Notes: generated by a model not told the origin, from the sequence alone. A DNA stretch of 38,231 nt from Acidobacteriaceae bacterium (GCA_027307045.1 DAHUXR010000039.1:1-38231), one strand, 5' to 3'; positions 7,675-15,675 are shown, numbered from the stretch's first letter. Made by a program: numbers and translations.

Positions 7675-8880
7675 TTACACCTTCACAAAAATCTTCTTGC
7701 GATACAAGCCCCAAGCCACCAGCGTCCAGAGCGCTGTATAGCTGAGCGCGAAGGCCAGCGATGCATTCTTTTCTTGTGCCAGCGGCGCGAACCAATGCTC
7801 ATAAATCCAGGTCTGTAGGGTGATTCCGCTGGCCACCTTGATAATCGACCACAGTTTGCCGACGAAGGTGGAGAGCGCATAAGTCACAATGGCGTTCGAT
7901 CCCAGCCAGAGGAATGGTTTGGCCCACGTGTGCCAGGCGCGCATCTCGATAAGCCACCAGCAGAGCGCCAGCAGCAGGCATGCGGCCCCCGCGGTAAAGA
8001 GGACGTAGGAACTCGTCCACAGCGGCTTGGAGATTGGGAACAACGGATGCCATGCGTAACCGGCGCCAACGCCCGCTACTCCGGCGATGACGAGGCCGCG
8101 CAGTTTGTGCGGGAAGCTTGAGGCGCCGCGCAGAAATTCTCCGGCCAGGGTGCCCAGCAGCGTGGTTGCGATTGCGGGAAGCGTGCTCAGCAGGCCTTCA
8201 GGGTCGAAATCGCGGCGGTAGAGATGCCCGAGCATCAGCTTGCGGTCAATGAATCCTGCAAGCGAGCAATGCTGCGTAAACCATGCTGCGTGATCGCATC
8301 CCGGCACCGGGACAAACCGCATCAGCGCATAGTAGCCGGCAAGCAATCCGGCAATCCAGATGATGCGCCCTCGGGTTGATGTCCACAGGGTAATCACTGA
8401 CGCGAACAGATACACCAAGGCGATCCGCTGCAGGACTCCGGGGTATCGCATGTGGGCAAAATCGACGTAGGGCAGGATGCGGATAGCGTAACCGATGAGC
8501 AGGATCAGCGCGCTCCTCCGCGCCGCGTGCTTCATGAGCGACTGTCGTGAATCGCCGCGTGCGCGTCGCGCCGCAAACGAGAGCACCATGGACGCGCCGA
8601 CAATAAAGAGGAAGAACGGAAAAATCAGGTCGGTGGGCGTCCAGCCGTTTGCCTCTATCCACCACTTGCCCGGATACGAGCCGGTTGGGTGCGATGTCAT
8701 CAATTCATCGGCGTGATCAAGCGGCCAGTAGGCGGCTGAACCGGGATTGTTCACCAGGATCATGCCCGCGATGGTGAGTCCGCGAAAGACATCCAGAGAT
8801 TCCAGCCGCTGCCGCCCGGCGGGAGGAGGTGCGGCGCCAATTGTTTTTGGCGTGATCGTGGTGTCAGTAGAGGCTGCCAT
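7675..8880 (-). CDS. NagX/HGSNAT-like membrane acyltransferase
   Basis: Polytopic membrane protein (401 aa, about ten to eleven hydrophobic segments) of the family that includes heparan-alpha-glucosaminide N-acetyltransferase and bacterial NagX (DUF5009-like). The family start is plain: RLESLDVFRGLTIAGMILVN at about residues 25-44, then WTPTDLIFPFFLFIVGASM near 80-98. Members are thought to move acetyl groups across the membrane onto amino sugars. The bacterial role is mostly unproven, and here there is no adjacent chitin-use operon. The gene lies 61 bp downstream of another membrane protein gene. No good ribosome site is seen outside a hairpin that ends 8 nt before the ATG. Confidence 0.85.
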   Translation of the reverse strand: MAASTDTTITPKTIGAAPPPAGRQRLESLDVFRGLTIAGMILVNNPGSAAYWPLDHADELMTSHPTGSYPGKWWIEANGWTPTDLIFPFFLFIVGASMVLSFAARRARGDSRQSLMKHAARRSALILLIGYAIRILPYVDFAHMRYPGVLQRIALVYLFASVITLWTSTRGRIIWIAGLLAGYYALMRFVPVPGCDHAAWFTQHCSLAGFIDRKLMLGHLYRRDFDPEGLLSTLPAIATTLLGTLAGEFLRGASSFPHKLRGLVIAGVAGVGAGYAWHPLFPISKPLWTSSYVLFTAGAACLLLALCWWLIEMRAWHTWAKPFLWLGSNAIVTYALSTFVGKLWSIIKVASGITLQTWIYEHWFAPLAQEKNASLAFALSYTALWTLVAWGLYRKKIFVKV

Positions 8881-8887
8881 TTATTTG

Positions 8888-8905
8888 GGGCCGCTTTCGC
8901 GGCCC
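8888..8905 (-). promoter_or_regulatory. GAAA-capped GC hairpin just upstream of the NagX-like start
   Basis: In the mRNA sense GGGCCGC-GAAA-GCGGCCC forms a seven-base-pair stem with a GNRA-type tetraloop. Its 3' end is 7 nt from the ATG at 8880. No T-run follows, so it is not a typical terminator for the upstream gene. Any purine-rich ribosome site would be inside it, so it may limit translation. Confidence 0.5.
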
Positions 8906-8941
8906 GGCTTTGCATGCGCAACTCTCCTTATATATCGATTA

Positions 8942-9481
8942 TTAGCGTCCGGCCAGTGCGGTTTGTGAATGGTCGGCGTTTTCAGGTTCTTCAGACGGAA
9001 CTGCGGGCATGGGCTGACCCAGCGCCAGCGCAGCCATACGATCTCTGTTTTGATACAGCAGGACCGTTAGATACGCGAGCATGGCCACAGCGATTGCGAA
9101 GAAGCCCCAGACGTAGAGGTCTTTGATGGCGGGCCAGGCGCGCGTGAGCGGCTTGAAATCCTTGTAGGCCAGCCCGGCACAAATCAGAAGCACAAGGCTC
9201 ACGGCCATGTTGCCCAACGCCGGGACCTCTCGAAAGCGAGCAAACAAATACGCTCGAATCTGGATGGCGAACCCGACAAGAACCGACAGCAGCATTGCGT
9301 CCACCACGATCACGGCGGCCGCCGCCACGGAGAGCTTGTCTTTCACGATCCATCCCACGTCCTGAAACATGGGCAGGCTCTGCACGATCAGGCGGATGAT
9401 CACCAACCCGGCCACACTGATGCCCAGGTTCACGGCTGCGCGGGCAATTTGCCCGTCGGACTTTAATTTGCGGATTGCCAT
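8942..9481 (-). CDS. Four-helix membrane protein of unknown function
   Basis: Integral membrane protein (179 aa from ATG 9481), not recognised as a known family. Segments at about residues 15-36, 46-74, 86-104 and 118-139 are strongly hydrophobic. The C-terminal tail is polar and acidic (PSEEPENADHSQT). An in-frame ATG at 9550 would add 23 Lys/Arg/Thr-rich residues. I prefer 9481 because GTGAG lies about 7 nt before it, but neither start has a strong ribosome site. The NagX-like acyltransferase gene follows after 61 bp and may be cotranscribed. Confidence 0.68.
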   Translation of the reverse strand: MAIRKLKSDGQIARAAVNLGISVAGLVIIRLIVQSLPMFQDVGWIVKDKLSVAAAAVIVVDAMLLSVLVGFAIQIRAYLFARFREVPALGNMAVSLVLLICAGLAYKDFKPLTRAWPAIKDLYVWGFFAIAVAMLAYLTVLLYQNRDRMAALALGQPMPAVPSEEPENADHSQTALAGR

Positions 9482-9784
9482 GTGTTTGCTCACTTTGCTC
9501 AACGTAATCTTGCGTTTAGCCGGAGTGAAAGTAAACAATCGGGTGTGCATGTACCGCTGAACGTTATTGCAAGAAACAAGAGCGGTCGCCGCAGATCAGC
9601 GAAGATAGTTCCAGATTGGTGATTGCCAGACAGGAAATCAAGAAAAGCAAGAGTCCTAGAGAGAACTCCTTGATGCGGCATGGCACACGAAGAAAAATAT
9701 CGCTCTTTATCCGACATCTAGCCCGCAAGCATAAATGCCCAGAACAGAAATGTCTCAGTGGAAAGCCAATGGATGTTTGGCATC
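9482..9784. other. Intergenic region without a recognisable gene
   Basis: These bases separate the four-helix membrane protein from the DUF971 gene, both on the minus strand. Short open frames exist, but they lack ribosome sites and protein-like composition. I see no clear promoter, terminator or repeat, only moderately AT-rich sequence at about 9640-9710. Confidence 0.4.
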
Positions 9785-10150
9785 TTAAGAATTAACCACC
9801 CTGGCGCGGCATTCTTCGCACTGGCAGATTTCGCGTAGGTAATCCCAGGAATATATGCCACTGGCGTGGCCGTCATTCCAGGCGATGTTCAGCGCGTACC
9901 GCCCCACCGGCTTTACTTCCTTGGGCTTGGCCGGCTCCTTGTACATGGGCAGGAGAGCGGCAGACTGCTTGGCGGGCTCGCCGGGATTGCGATGGTGATT
10001 GTTGCGTTCTTCCGTGCAGGTGGCGCAGGGACATGCGTCGCGCAGCCACTGGAAGCCAAAGTGTGTCCGATGGCCGTCATCCCACTCGATATCCATTCCC
10101 GTCCCTGTGGTGACGTTGACTTTGACGGACTTGGGATTGATCACGGCCAT
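9785..10150 (-). CDS. DUF971-domain protein (GBBH-like N-terminal domain)
   Basis: Small cytosolic protein (121 aa) made of a single DUF971 domain, the fold that forms the N-terminus of gamma-butyrobetaine hydroxylase and is often fused to or encoded near Mrp/ApbC iron-sulfur carriers. Diagnostic stretches are WDDGHRTHFGFQWLRDACPC (about residues 23-42) and WNDGHASGIYSWDYLREICQ (about 90-109), each with cysteines after it (CPCATC and CQCEEC), giving two possible metal sites. An insertion of about 25 residues rich in Asn/His/Pro/Lys lies between. No ribosome site precedes the ATG, but a -10 box ends 7 nt upstream, so the mRNA may be leaderless. Confidence 0.88.
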   Translation of the reverse strand: MAVINPKSVKVNVTTGTGMDIEWDDGHRTHFGFQWLRDACPCATCTEERNNHHRNPGEPAKQSAALLPMYKEPAKPKEVKPVGRYALNIAWNDGHASGIYSWDYLREICQCEECRARVVNS

Positions 10151-10554
10151 ATAGACAAGTATATACAGGGCCTATATATACAGCGAACGCCAAGGCCTAA
10201 ATTAGCATTGACATATGGGCGAACAAACAGTAAATTATTACACTGCTTTCTCAGGAGGGCGGGTCTGTGCGCGTGGAGCTTTGAAAACCGAGCAATTAGA
10301 TTCTCTCTTGATGTGCACTTAGCCAAACCAAACCCCAAAGAGTTTCGTCCCGCGACCCTCTGCCGATTGGGTTTGGGTGACGCTTGGGCCACCCCAGGGC
10401 CACCCAAGCGTGGCGGCAAGGGTGGATTCGCGGAAGTGCCTTTATTTGCAACAAAAATTGAAAATGGGGGTTGGGGGGTGAAACTCTGGGATGATCTGAT
10501 GGTTCTTTGGAAGGGAGCTCAGCGAAGATTCGGATCAAGCCCTCGCCAGGTCGC
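10151..10554 (+). other. 404-bp non-coding stretch with a plus-strand promoter-like signal and hairpin
   Basis: No convincing protein gene lies here. On the plus strand TTGACA (10208-10213), a 17-bp spacer and TAAATT (10231-10236) make a good sigma-70-type promoter pointing away from the DUF971 gene. Downstream, ACGCTTGGG and its complement (10380-10388 and 10403-10411) form a nine-base-pair stem with a 14-nt loop. G-rich runs follow at about 10464-10480. A plus-strand frame stays open to 10558 but lacks a good start. The stretch could make a small RNA, encode a short peptide, or be a degraded intergenic element. It ends convergent with the methyltransferase gene. Confidence 0.4.
10158..10163 (-). 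promoter_or_regulatory. -10 box TATACT placed for a leaderless DUF971 mRNA
   Basis: On the minus strand TATACT ends 7 nt before the ATG at 10150, so transcription would start at or next to the A of the start codon. No Shine-Dalgarno is present. The box lies in one arm of the inverted repeat GTATATA...TATATAC (10159-10165 and 10175-10181), which could also be a regulator site. The -35 region is weak. Confidence 0.4.
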
Positions 10555-11130
10555 CTAAGTGCAATAAAACAATCGCGCCGGCAGGATGTTTCGGGGCTCG
10601 AAATCCTGATCGATCTGGCGGAAATGGCTCTTCAGATAAGGCAGGACCGCGCGGGTGAACTGGTAAACCAGGGCAGAGCCGCCCGGGTTGAGAGCTTCAC
10701 GCGATTCACGCATGATCTTTTCCCGCAGCGCGACTGGCATAGTGGTATAGGGGATTCCTGAGATGATGTAGTCGGCGCCATCCAACTTCAGGCGGTCCAG
10801 CTCTTTTTGGACGGTTTCTGCCGAGCCATGGACTACATGCAGCCGAGGATCGGGAAACGCCCGGGCAAGATAGTTGACGAAATCTTCATTCATCTCAAAG
10901 ACCACCAGGCGGGCATCGCGAGACATCCGGGAAAGAATATGCGCTGTAATCGTGCCGACACCGGGGCCGTATTCCACAATGGTTTTGGCGCGCTTCCAGT
11001 CCACCCGGCTGAGCAGGCGATCAATCAGAAATCGGGAGCTGGGAATCAATGAGCCCAGCATTCTGGGATGCTGGAGAAAATTCTTTGCAAATAACAGCGT
11101 TTCTTCACTGCGAGAGGGCTTGGATAACAT
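10555..11130 (-). CDS. SAM-dependent methyltransferase, phospholipid N-methyltransferase-like
   Basis: Class I methyltransferase (191 aa from ATG 11130). The opening LLFAKNFLQHPRMLGSLIPSS resembles bacterial PmtA-like phospholipid (phosphatidylethanolamine) N-methyltransferases and the related rRNA dimethylase family. Motif I is VEYGPGVGT (about residues 52-60), an acidic end of strand 2 is VFEMNE (about 77-82), and motif IV reads ISGIPYTT (about 118-125). The likely role is making mono- or dimethyl-PE or phosphatidylcholine at the membrane, but substrate class cannot be fixed from sequence. The frame continues upstream to a TTG at 11250 without a family match there, so the true start is uncertain. 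It is divergent from coaD. Confidence 0.78.
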   Translation of the reverse strand: MLSKPSRSEETLLFAKNFLQHPRMLGSLIPSSRFLIDRLLSRVDWKRAKTIVEYGPGVGTITAHILSRMSRDARLVVFEMNEDFVNYLARAFPDPRLHVVHGSAETVQKELDRLKLDGADYIISGIPYTTMPVALREKIMRESREALNPGGSALVYQFTRAVLPYLKSHFRQIDQDFEPRNILPARLFYCT

Positions 11131-11310
11131 GCTGGTGATTAAGTCCTTCAAAAAAGAGGGGCTCTGGCTGCGAGTTAACCATACTCGCCTTATCTCTGAG
11201 ATGTAAAGAGTAGGAGCAGGGAGGTACTGTGATGGATTATTCTTCGGCAAACCCTGCCTGTTCAGCAGCTTTCAGGTTTCTGCCGAAGAAAATTTGGATA
11301 AATTCCCACA

Positions 11311-11339
11311 TTGCCGGTGATTCATTTCCGGAATAAAAT
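11311..11339 (+). promoter_or_regulatory. Sigma-70-type promoter of coaD
   Basis: TTGCCG (11311-11316), a 17-bp spacer and TAAAAT (11334-11339) match the -35/-10 consensus at 4 of 6 and 5 of 6 positions. Transcription would start near 11346, leaving a leader of about 22 nt with AGGA (11358-11361) before the TTG start at 11368. Confidence 0.6.
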
Positions 11340-11367
11340 CAGGTGTCAGTCACAATCAGGAACTCAA

Positions 11368-11868
11368 TTGAATTTGGTCCGCGCCATCTATCCCGGCTCG
11401 TTTGATCCGCTCACCAACGGTCATCTTGACCTGATTGAACGCGGCAGCAAGATTTTTGATGAACTGATCGTTTCCATCCTGCGCAACTCTGAAAAAGATC
11501 CGCTCTTTACCCTGGAGGAACGGCTACAGATGCTGCAAGAGATGGTCAAGCACTATGACAATGTTCGCGTGGAAGCCTTTGAAGGTCTGCTGGTGGATTA
11601 CGCCATGCAGAAGAAAGCCAAGGCGGTGCTGCGCGGCATCCGCGCCATCAGCGATTACGAGTACGAGTTGCAGATGGCCCTGATGAACCGCAAACTGCAG
11701 CCGCAGCTGGAAACCGTGTTCATGATGCCCGCGGAAGCTTATTCGTATTTGAGTTCGCGGCTGGTCAAAGAGATTTTTCGCCTTGGCGGTTCCGTGCGCG
11801 GGCTGGTGCCGGAACTGGTGGAACAACGTCTGCGGGATAAATTCCATGGCGCCGCAGCCACAATTTAA
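11368..11868 (+). CDS. coaD: Phosphopantetheine adenylyltransferase
   Basis: CoaD transfers AMP from ATP to 4'-phosphopantetheine, the penultimate step of coenzyme A synthesis in the cytosol. The 166-residue product has the nucleotidyltransferase signature AIYPGSFDPLTNGHLDLI (residues 6-23, with TNGH at 16-19), the substrate-binding RGIRAISDYEYE stretch and the C-terminal SSRLVKEI (ISSSxxR-type) motif. Length fits the usual 159-170. I place the start at TTG 11368, six bases after AGGA. The longer frame from TTG 11311 would begin on top of the promoter -35 box and adds residues alien to the family. The aminotransferase gene follows after 12 bp, probably in the same transcript. Confidence 0.95.
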   Translation: MNLVRAIYPGSFDPLTNGHLDLIERGSKIFDELIVSILRNSEKDPLFTLEERLQMLQEMVKHYDNVRVEAFEGLLVDYAMQKKAKAVLRGIRAISDYEYELQMALMNRKLQPQLETVFMMPAEAYSYLSSRLVKEIFRLGGSVRGLVPELVEQRLRDKFHGAAATI

Positions 11869-11880
11869 AAGAGGTACAAG

Positions 11881-13074
11881 ATGGCGACGCTTCCGGCAGT
11901 AAAACAATTTAGTGACCGCATTAATCGCATTGAAATTTCCGCCACCATGGCGGTGGTTGCCGAAGCGGCACAGCTGAAGGCGGGCGGGGCCGATCTGGTG
12001 GAGTTTGGCGCGGGCGAGCCGCATTTCCCCACGCCGCAGCACATCAAGGATGCGGCCATTGCCGCGATCAACAACAATTGCACGCGTTACACCGCCGTTG
12101 CTGGAATCCAGGAGTTGCGTACTGCGATTGTCCGCCGCCACGCCGCGGATTTTGGTTCCATGTACCAGCCCAGTGAATGCATGGTTTCCACCGGTGGGAA
12201 GCTTGCCCTGTTCAACGCCTTGCAGGTGCTGGTGGACCACGGTGACGAAGTGATCGTCCCTGTCCCTTACTGGGTTTCATTCAAAGACATTATTGAGTAT
12301 GCGGGCGGCAAATGCGTTTTCGTCGAAACCGACGAGACCGATAATTTCCGGCTGACGCCAGAGATGATTGAGCGCCAGATTACTCCGCGGACGCGCGCCA
12401 TCATCGTCAATACGCCCAACAATCCCAGCGGCGCGGTGCTCAATCCGGCGGATTTCTCGGCCATCCTGCGGCTGGCGCACAAGCGCGGTATTTATGTCAT
12501 AGCCGATGAATGCTATGTCTACCTGAATTTCACGCCGCGGTGTTTCTCTGCCGGTTCAGTCACAGACGTGAAGCAGCACCTGCTGATTGTGGGCTCGCTT
12601 TCCAAGACATACGCCATGACCGGCTGGCGGCTGGGATATGCAATGGCCCCCGCGCCAATCATCAATGCCATGACCAAGCTGCAGAGCCAGAGCACTTCAA
12701 GCACCGCGCACATGGTCCAGATGGCCGGCTTGGCCGCCGTTACCGGCCCGCAGGACTGCGTTGAAAAAATGAAGAAAGATTACATCCAGCTGCGCGATCT
12801 TACACTGGGCCATCTCAGCCTGATCCCAGACGTCTCCTGCGTAAAGCCGGAAGGGGCATTTTACGTTTACCCCAACGTCTCAGCCTATTTCGGCAAATCC
12901 GGAATCAACTCGGCGGCCGATGTCGCCAAGCGCCTGCTGCATGAGGCCCATGTGGTCACAGTTCCGGGCGAGGCCTTTGGAACGCGCGAGCATATTCGCC
13001 TGTCATACGCCACTTCACCCACGGAGATTGAACGCGGCATGGAGCGCATGCAGGAATGGTTCGGGAAGCTATAG
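11881..13074 (+). CDS. Class I/II aminotransferase, aspartate aminotransferase type
   Basis: PLP-dependent aminotransferase (397 aa) of the aspartate/prephenate aminotransferase group, making amino acids from oxo acids in the cytosol. Visible motifs are GAGEPHFPTP (43-52), NTPNNPSG (177-184), IADECY (207-212), the PLP lysine in SLSKTYAMTGWRLGY (K242) and the carboxylate-binding Arg in HIRLSYA near the C-terminus. Small departures from the usual motifs (EPHF for EPDF, ADEC for SDEI) may mark a subfamily. AGAGGT lies 7 nt before the ATG, and coaD ends 12 bp upstream. Exact substrate is inferred only to the level of aspartate, glutamate or prephenate. Confidence 0.9.
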   Translation: MATLPAVKQFSDRINRIEISATMAVVAEAAQLKAGGADLVEFGAGEPHFPTPQHIKDAAIAAINNNCTRYTAVAGIQELRTAIVRRHAADFGSMYQPSECMVSTGGKLALFNALQVLVDHGDEVIVPVPYWVSFKDIIEYAGGKCVFVETDETDNFRLTPEMIERQITPRTRAIIVNTPNNPSGAVLNPADFSAILRLAHKRGIYVIADECYVYLNFTPRCFSAGSVTDVKQHLLIVGSLSKTYAMTGWRLGYAMAPAPIINAMTKLQSQSTSSTAHMVQMAGLAAVTGPQDCVEKMKKDYIQLRDLTLGHLSLIPDVSCVKPEGAFYVYPNVSAYFGKSGINSAADVAKRLLHEAHVVTVPGEAFGTREHIRLSYATSPTEIERGMERMQEWFGKL

Positions 13075-13114
13075 GGCATGCTAGGGTTCGGTCTTAGATA
13101 ACCGGCCGCCTGAT

Positions 13115-13146
13115 AGACGCCTTCATTGCTAACGCAATGAACGTCT
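13115..13146 (+). repeat. Stem-loop downstream of the aminotransferase gene
   Basis: TTCATTG and CAATGAA (13122-13128 and 13135-13141) pair around a six-base loop, extended by AGACG/CGTCT across a two-base bulge. No T-run follows, so it would be a weak intrinsic terminator or an RNA-processing structure. Confidence 0.45.
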
Positions 13147-13192
13147 GCCTAAAGGCCCGCAATTCGCAAGAGAACCGCTAGACGCAGATACT

Positions 13193-13224
13193 CAGCAGCT
13201 TGGCTCAACCGACCCAAGCTGCTG
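13193..13224 (+). terminator. Strong stem-loop between aminotransferase gene and manA, possible terminator
   Basis: CAGCAGCTTGG and CCAAGCTGCTG form an 11-base-pair perfect stem with a 10-nt loop. The nearest T-rich stretch is GCTTGTTTT about 15 nt later, so factor-independent termination is plausible but not typical. The 207-bp gap and this structure suggest that manA begins a separate transcript. Confidence 0.45.
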
Positions 13225-13281
13225 GACAACACCCAGCTTGTTTTCCGAGTCTAAGATTTTCTAGGTCCCATCGCAATTCGC

Positions 13282-14304
13282 ATGCCCGAACTTTACCCAT
13301 TATTGTTGCAACCGCAGTTTCACGAGCGCGTCTGGGGTACCCGAGACCTTAAGCCCTTTTACGCCCGTGAAGTTACGGGCGATCCCATCGGCGAGGCATG
13401 GCTGACCGGCGACAAGTGCACCGTCCGCAATGGCCCGCTTGCGGGCCGCACTCTGGCCGACTTGGCGCAAGAATTCGGCAAACCTTTTTTGGGCGATGCG
13501 GCCAGGGATGCAACCCGCTTTCCGCTCCTGGTCAAATTTCTCTTTCCCACAGAGAAGCTTTCCGTGCAGGTCCACCCTGATGATGAAGGTGCTGCCAAAG
13601 TCGGCCAGCCTTGCGGCAAAACGGAATGCTGGTATGTGTTGCGTGCCGACCGCGGAGCTCAGATAGGGCTGGGATTGAAGCCCGGAACCAGCAAAACGGA
13701 AGTCGAAGCCGCGATCCGTGAAGAGCGCATGGAGCATTTGCTGAACTGGATTGATGTTCATGAAGGCGACATGATTTACGTGGATGCAGGCACGGTCCAT
13801 GCTATTGGCGGGGGCGCGGTCATCGTGGAGACGCAGCAAAATTCTGACACCACCTACCGTCTCTATGATTATGGCCGTCCACGGGAATTGCATATTGAAG
13901 ACGGCTTGCGGGTTACCAAGGAGCAGACGCATGCTGGAAAGGCGATTGCCGGACAGCGACAGACGGAGCAGGGAAAAGAACAGGTCAATCTTGTGACCTC
14001 GCCCTGTTTCATCGTTGACCATTTCAAGATGAAGCGGCCTTGGGAGTTTAAGCGGCCGCGGCACGCCAAAAAGAGCGTGTGGTGTCTGGTGGCGACCCGC
14101 GGATGCGGCGTGATCGAAAGCGAAGCCGCGGCACCGGTAACATTTACCAGCGGAGAAGCCGTGGTGGTCCCTGCAGCGATCGAAAAGTTTTTACTGAAGC
14201 CGCAATGGGAACTGGAATTTCTCTGCGCATCGCTTCCAGTAGAAAAAGTTGAGCAACCGGCGACTGTATTATTAGAGAAGAGTTTCTCAACGCTTCAGCG
14301 TTGA
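13282..14304 (+). CDS. manA: Mannose-6-phosphate isomerase, class I (type ManA)
   Basis: Zinc enzyme (340 aa) interconverting fructose-6-P and mannose-6-P, the entry to GDP-mannose synthesis. The cupin metal site is plain: SVQVHPDD (Q96, H98), KTECWYV (E115) and TVHAIGGG (H173). The N-terminal RVWGT and the later TTYRLYDYGR are also typical. Length fits the short bacterial class I enzymes. No good ribosome site precedes the ATG, but no better start exists. The stop overlaps the TTG start of the guanylyltransferase gene, so the two are translated together. Confidence 0.93.
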   Translation: MPELYPLLLQPQFHERVWGTRDLKPFYAREVTGDPIGEAWLTGDKCTVRNGPLAGRTLADLAQEFGKPFLGDAARDATRFPLLVKFLFPTEKLSVQVHPDDEGAAKVGQPCGKTECWYVLRADRGAQIGLGLKPGTSKTEVEAAIREERMEHLLNWIDVHEGDMIYVDAGTVHAIGGGAVIVETQQNSDTTYRLYDYGRPRELHIEDGLRVTKEQTHAGKAIAGQRQTEQGKEQVNLVTSPCFIVDHFKMKRPWEFKRPRHAKKSVWCLVATRGCGVIESEAAAPVTFTSGEAVVVPAAIEKFLLKPQWELEFLCASLPVEKVEQPATVLLEKSFSTLQR

Positions 14305-15473
14305 ACGAACAGGCAACATTACGCGACACGTTTGAAGACGTCTGGGCTTCTGCCCTGTGGGTGCTTGTGAGCAAACAGCCATTCTTTCCAGTAATTCTTG
14401 CGGGCGGCAGCGGGACGCGCTTCTGGCCGCGCAGCCGTCGCAGGCAAGCCAAGCAGGTGCTGGCGCTCGACGGTAAACAGACCATGATCCAGAAGACCAT
14501 GGAACGACTGCTTCCGCTGGGCACCGAAAAAGATTTCTGGGTGATCACCAATGAATTTCTTGCTGAAGAGATTCAGCGGCAGCTTCCCGCAATTCCTCCA
14601 CGGCAGGTTGTGACGGAGCCTGAGGCCCGCAACACTGCCCCAGCCATTGGATTGGGGGCTTTTTTGCTGGAGAAGATCGCGCCCAATGCCGTCATCGGCA
14701 TGTTTCCGGCGGACCACGTGATTGGCGATGAAAAAAAGTTTCGCAAGGTCCTGCAGCGCGCCATTGAAATTGCCTCTCACGAAGACCACATTGTTGTAAT
14801 GGGCGTGCAACCTGCCCGCGCTGAAACCGGCTACGGCTACATTGAGACCGGAGAAAAGCTTGAATCAGAGCTGTTCCGGGTAAAGCGCTTTACGGAAAAG
14901 CCAAACCAGCAGCGTGCAGAAGAGTTTGTGACCGCGGGAAATTATTACTGGAACAGTGGCATATTTGTCTGGAGTGCGCGCACGCTTACCCGGGCTTTGC
15001 GGGAACACTTATCGGAAACCGCGCCTTATCTTGAGCAAATCGCGGCAACCTGGGGAACTAAAGATTTCGACAAGACGTTTGCGCAGCTTTATCCCAAGTG
15101 CGAAAACATCAGCATTGACTATGCTGTCCTGGAGCCGCGTTCGGCCAAGGGTGAGCATTCGTCGAACCTGTTCTGTCTACGCGCCGACTTTGGCTGGAAC
15201 GATCTGGGATCGTGGGCCGCTCTATACGAGCACCACGCGGCTTTTCAAAAAGAAGACGATGCCAACGTGCTGCACGGCAAGAGTTCCTTTGCACTGAATG
15301 CCACAGGCAATTACGTTTATGCGCCCGATAAATTTGTGGCCACAGTGGGCGTCCACAACCTTGTTGTAGTGGAAACCGAGGACGCAATTCTGGTGACCAC
15401 GCGGGAGCATTCCCAGGACGTCGGGAAAATTGTGAAATACTTAAGTGAAAAGAAATTGACCGAGCTGATCTAG
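14301..15473 (+). CDS. manC: Mannose-1-phosphate guanylyltransferase
   Basis: Makes GDP-mannose from GTP and mannose-1-P in the cytosol. The nucleotidyltransferase fold carries VILAGGSGTRFWPRSR (31-46), a Lys-Gln pair in QAKQVL, FPADHVI, GYGYIETG, FTEKP, NSGIFVW and the late WNDLGSW. It lacks the C-terminal isomerase domain of bifunctional enzymes, which fits with a separate manA next door. The frame starts at TTG 14301 in a TTGA overlap with manA, giving 390 aa. GTG at 14361 or 14367 would remove an odd N-terminal stretch of about 20 residues and is a real alternative. Confidence 0.93.
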   Translation: MNEQATLRDTFEDVWASALWVLVSKQPFFPVILAGGSGTRFWPRSRRRQAKQVLALDGKQTMIQKTMERLLPLGTEKDFWVITNEFLAEEIQRQLPAIPPRQVVTEPEARNTAPAIGLGAFLLEKIAPNAVIGMFPADHVIGDEKKFRKVLQRAIEIASHEDHIVVMGVQPARAETGYGYIETGEKLESELFRVKRFTEKPNQQRAEEFVTAGNYYWNSGIFVWSARTLTRALREHLSETAPYLEQIAATWGTKDFDKTFAQLYPKCENISIDYAVLEPRSAKGEHSSNLFCLRADFGWNDLGSWAALYEHHAAFQKEDDANVLHGKSSFALNATGNYVYAPDKFVATVGVHNLVVVETEDAILVTTREHSQDVGKIVKYLSEKKLTELI

Positions 15474-15543
15474 GCGCGAGCCCTACCACGCGACGAGTGG
15501 CTTTCCATTGAACGCTGGCAAAAATTGAGCGTAGAAAATCCTG

Positions 15544-15669
15544 AGCGGTTTGGAGCGAAGCGCCAAAAATTGTTGAGGAGCCGCGAGGCCCGCACTGCCG
15601 AGCGGCTTGATTCAAGGCCGATTACATTGTCCGGTAGAATTTATTCTTAAAGCGGTTTGGAGCGAAGCG
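15544..15669 (+). repeat. 19-bp direct repeat pair upstream of the mutase gene
   Basis: The sequence AGCGGTTTGGAGCGAAGCG occurs identically at 15544-15562 and 15651-15669, 107 bp apart. The second copy ends six bases before the ATG at 15676. A near-identical copy on the other strand lies upstream of sdhB (32553-32574), so this is a dispersed intergenic repeat family. Confidence 0.7.
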
Positions 15670-15675
15670 ACAGAG

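Noticed and set aside
9499..9717. Minus-strand frame of 72 codons upstream of the four-helix protein gene
   Set aside because: No ribosome site, and its composition is not protein-like.
9866..10558. Plus-strand frame of 230 codons across the DUF971 gene and the next gap
   Set aside because: Its first half is antisense to DUF971. The second half is in non-coding sequence without a good start; I describe that stretch as non-coding instead.
11524..12240. Minus-strand frame of 238 codons opposite coaD and the aminotransferase
   Set aside because: His/Gln-rich shadow of two well-supported genes.
13300..14064. Minus-strand frame of 254 codons opposite manA
   Set aside because: Opposite a gene with all catalytic motifs; no family features of its own.
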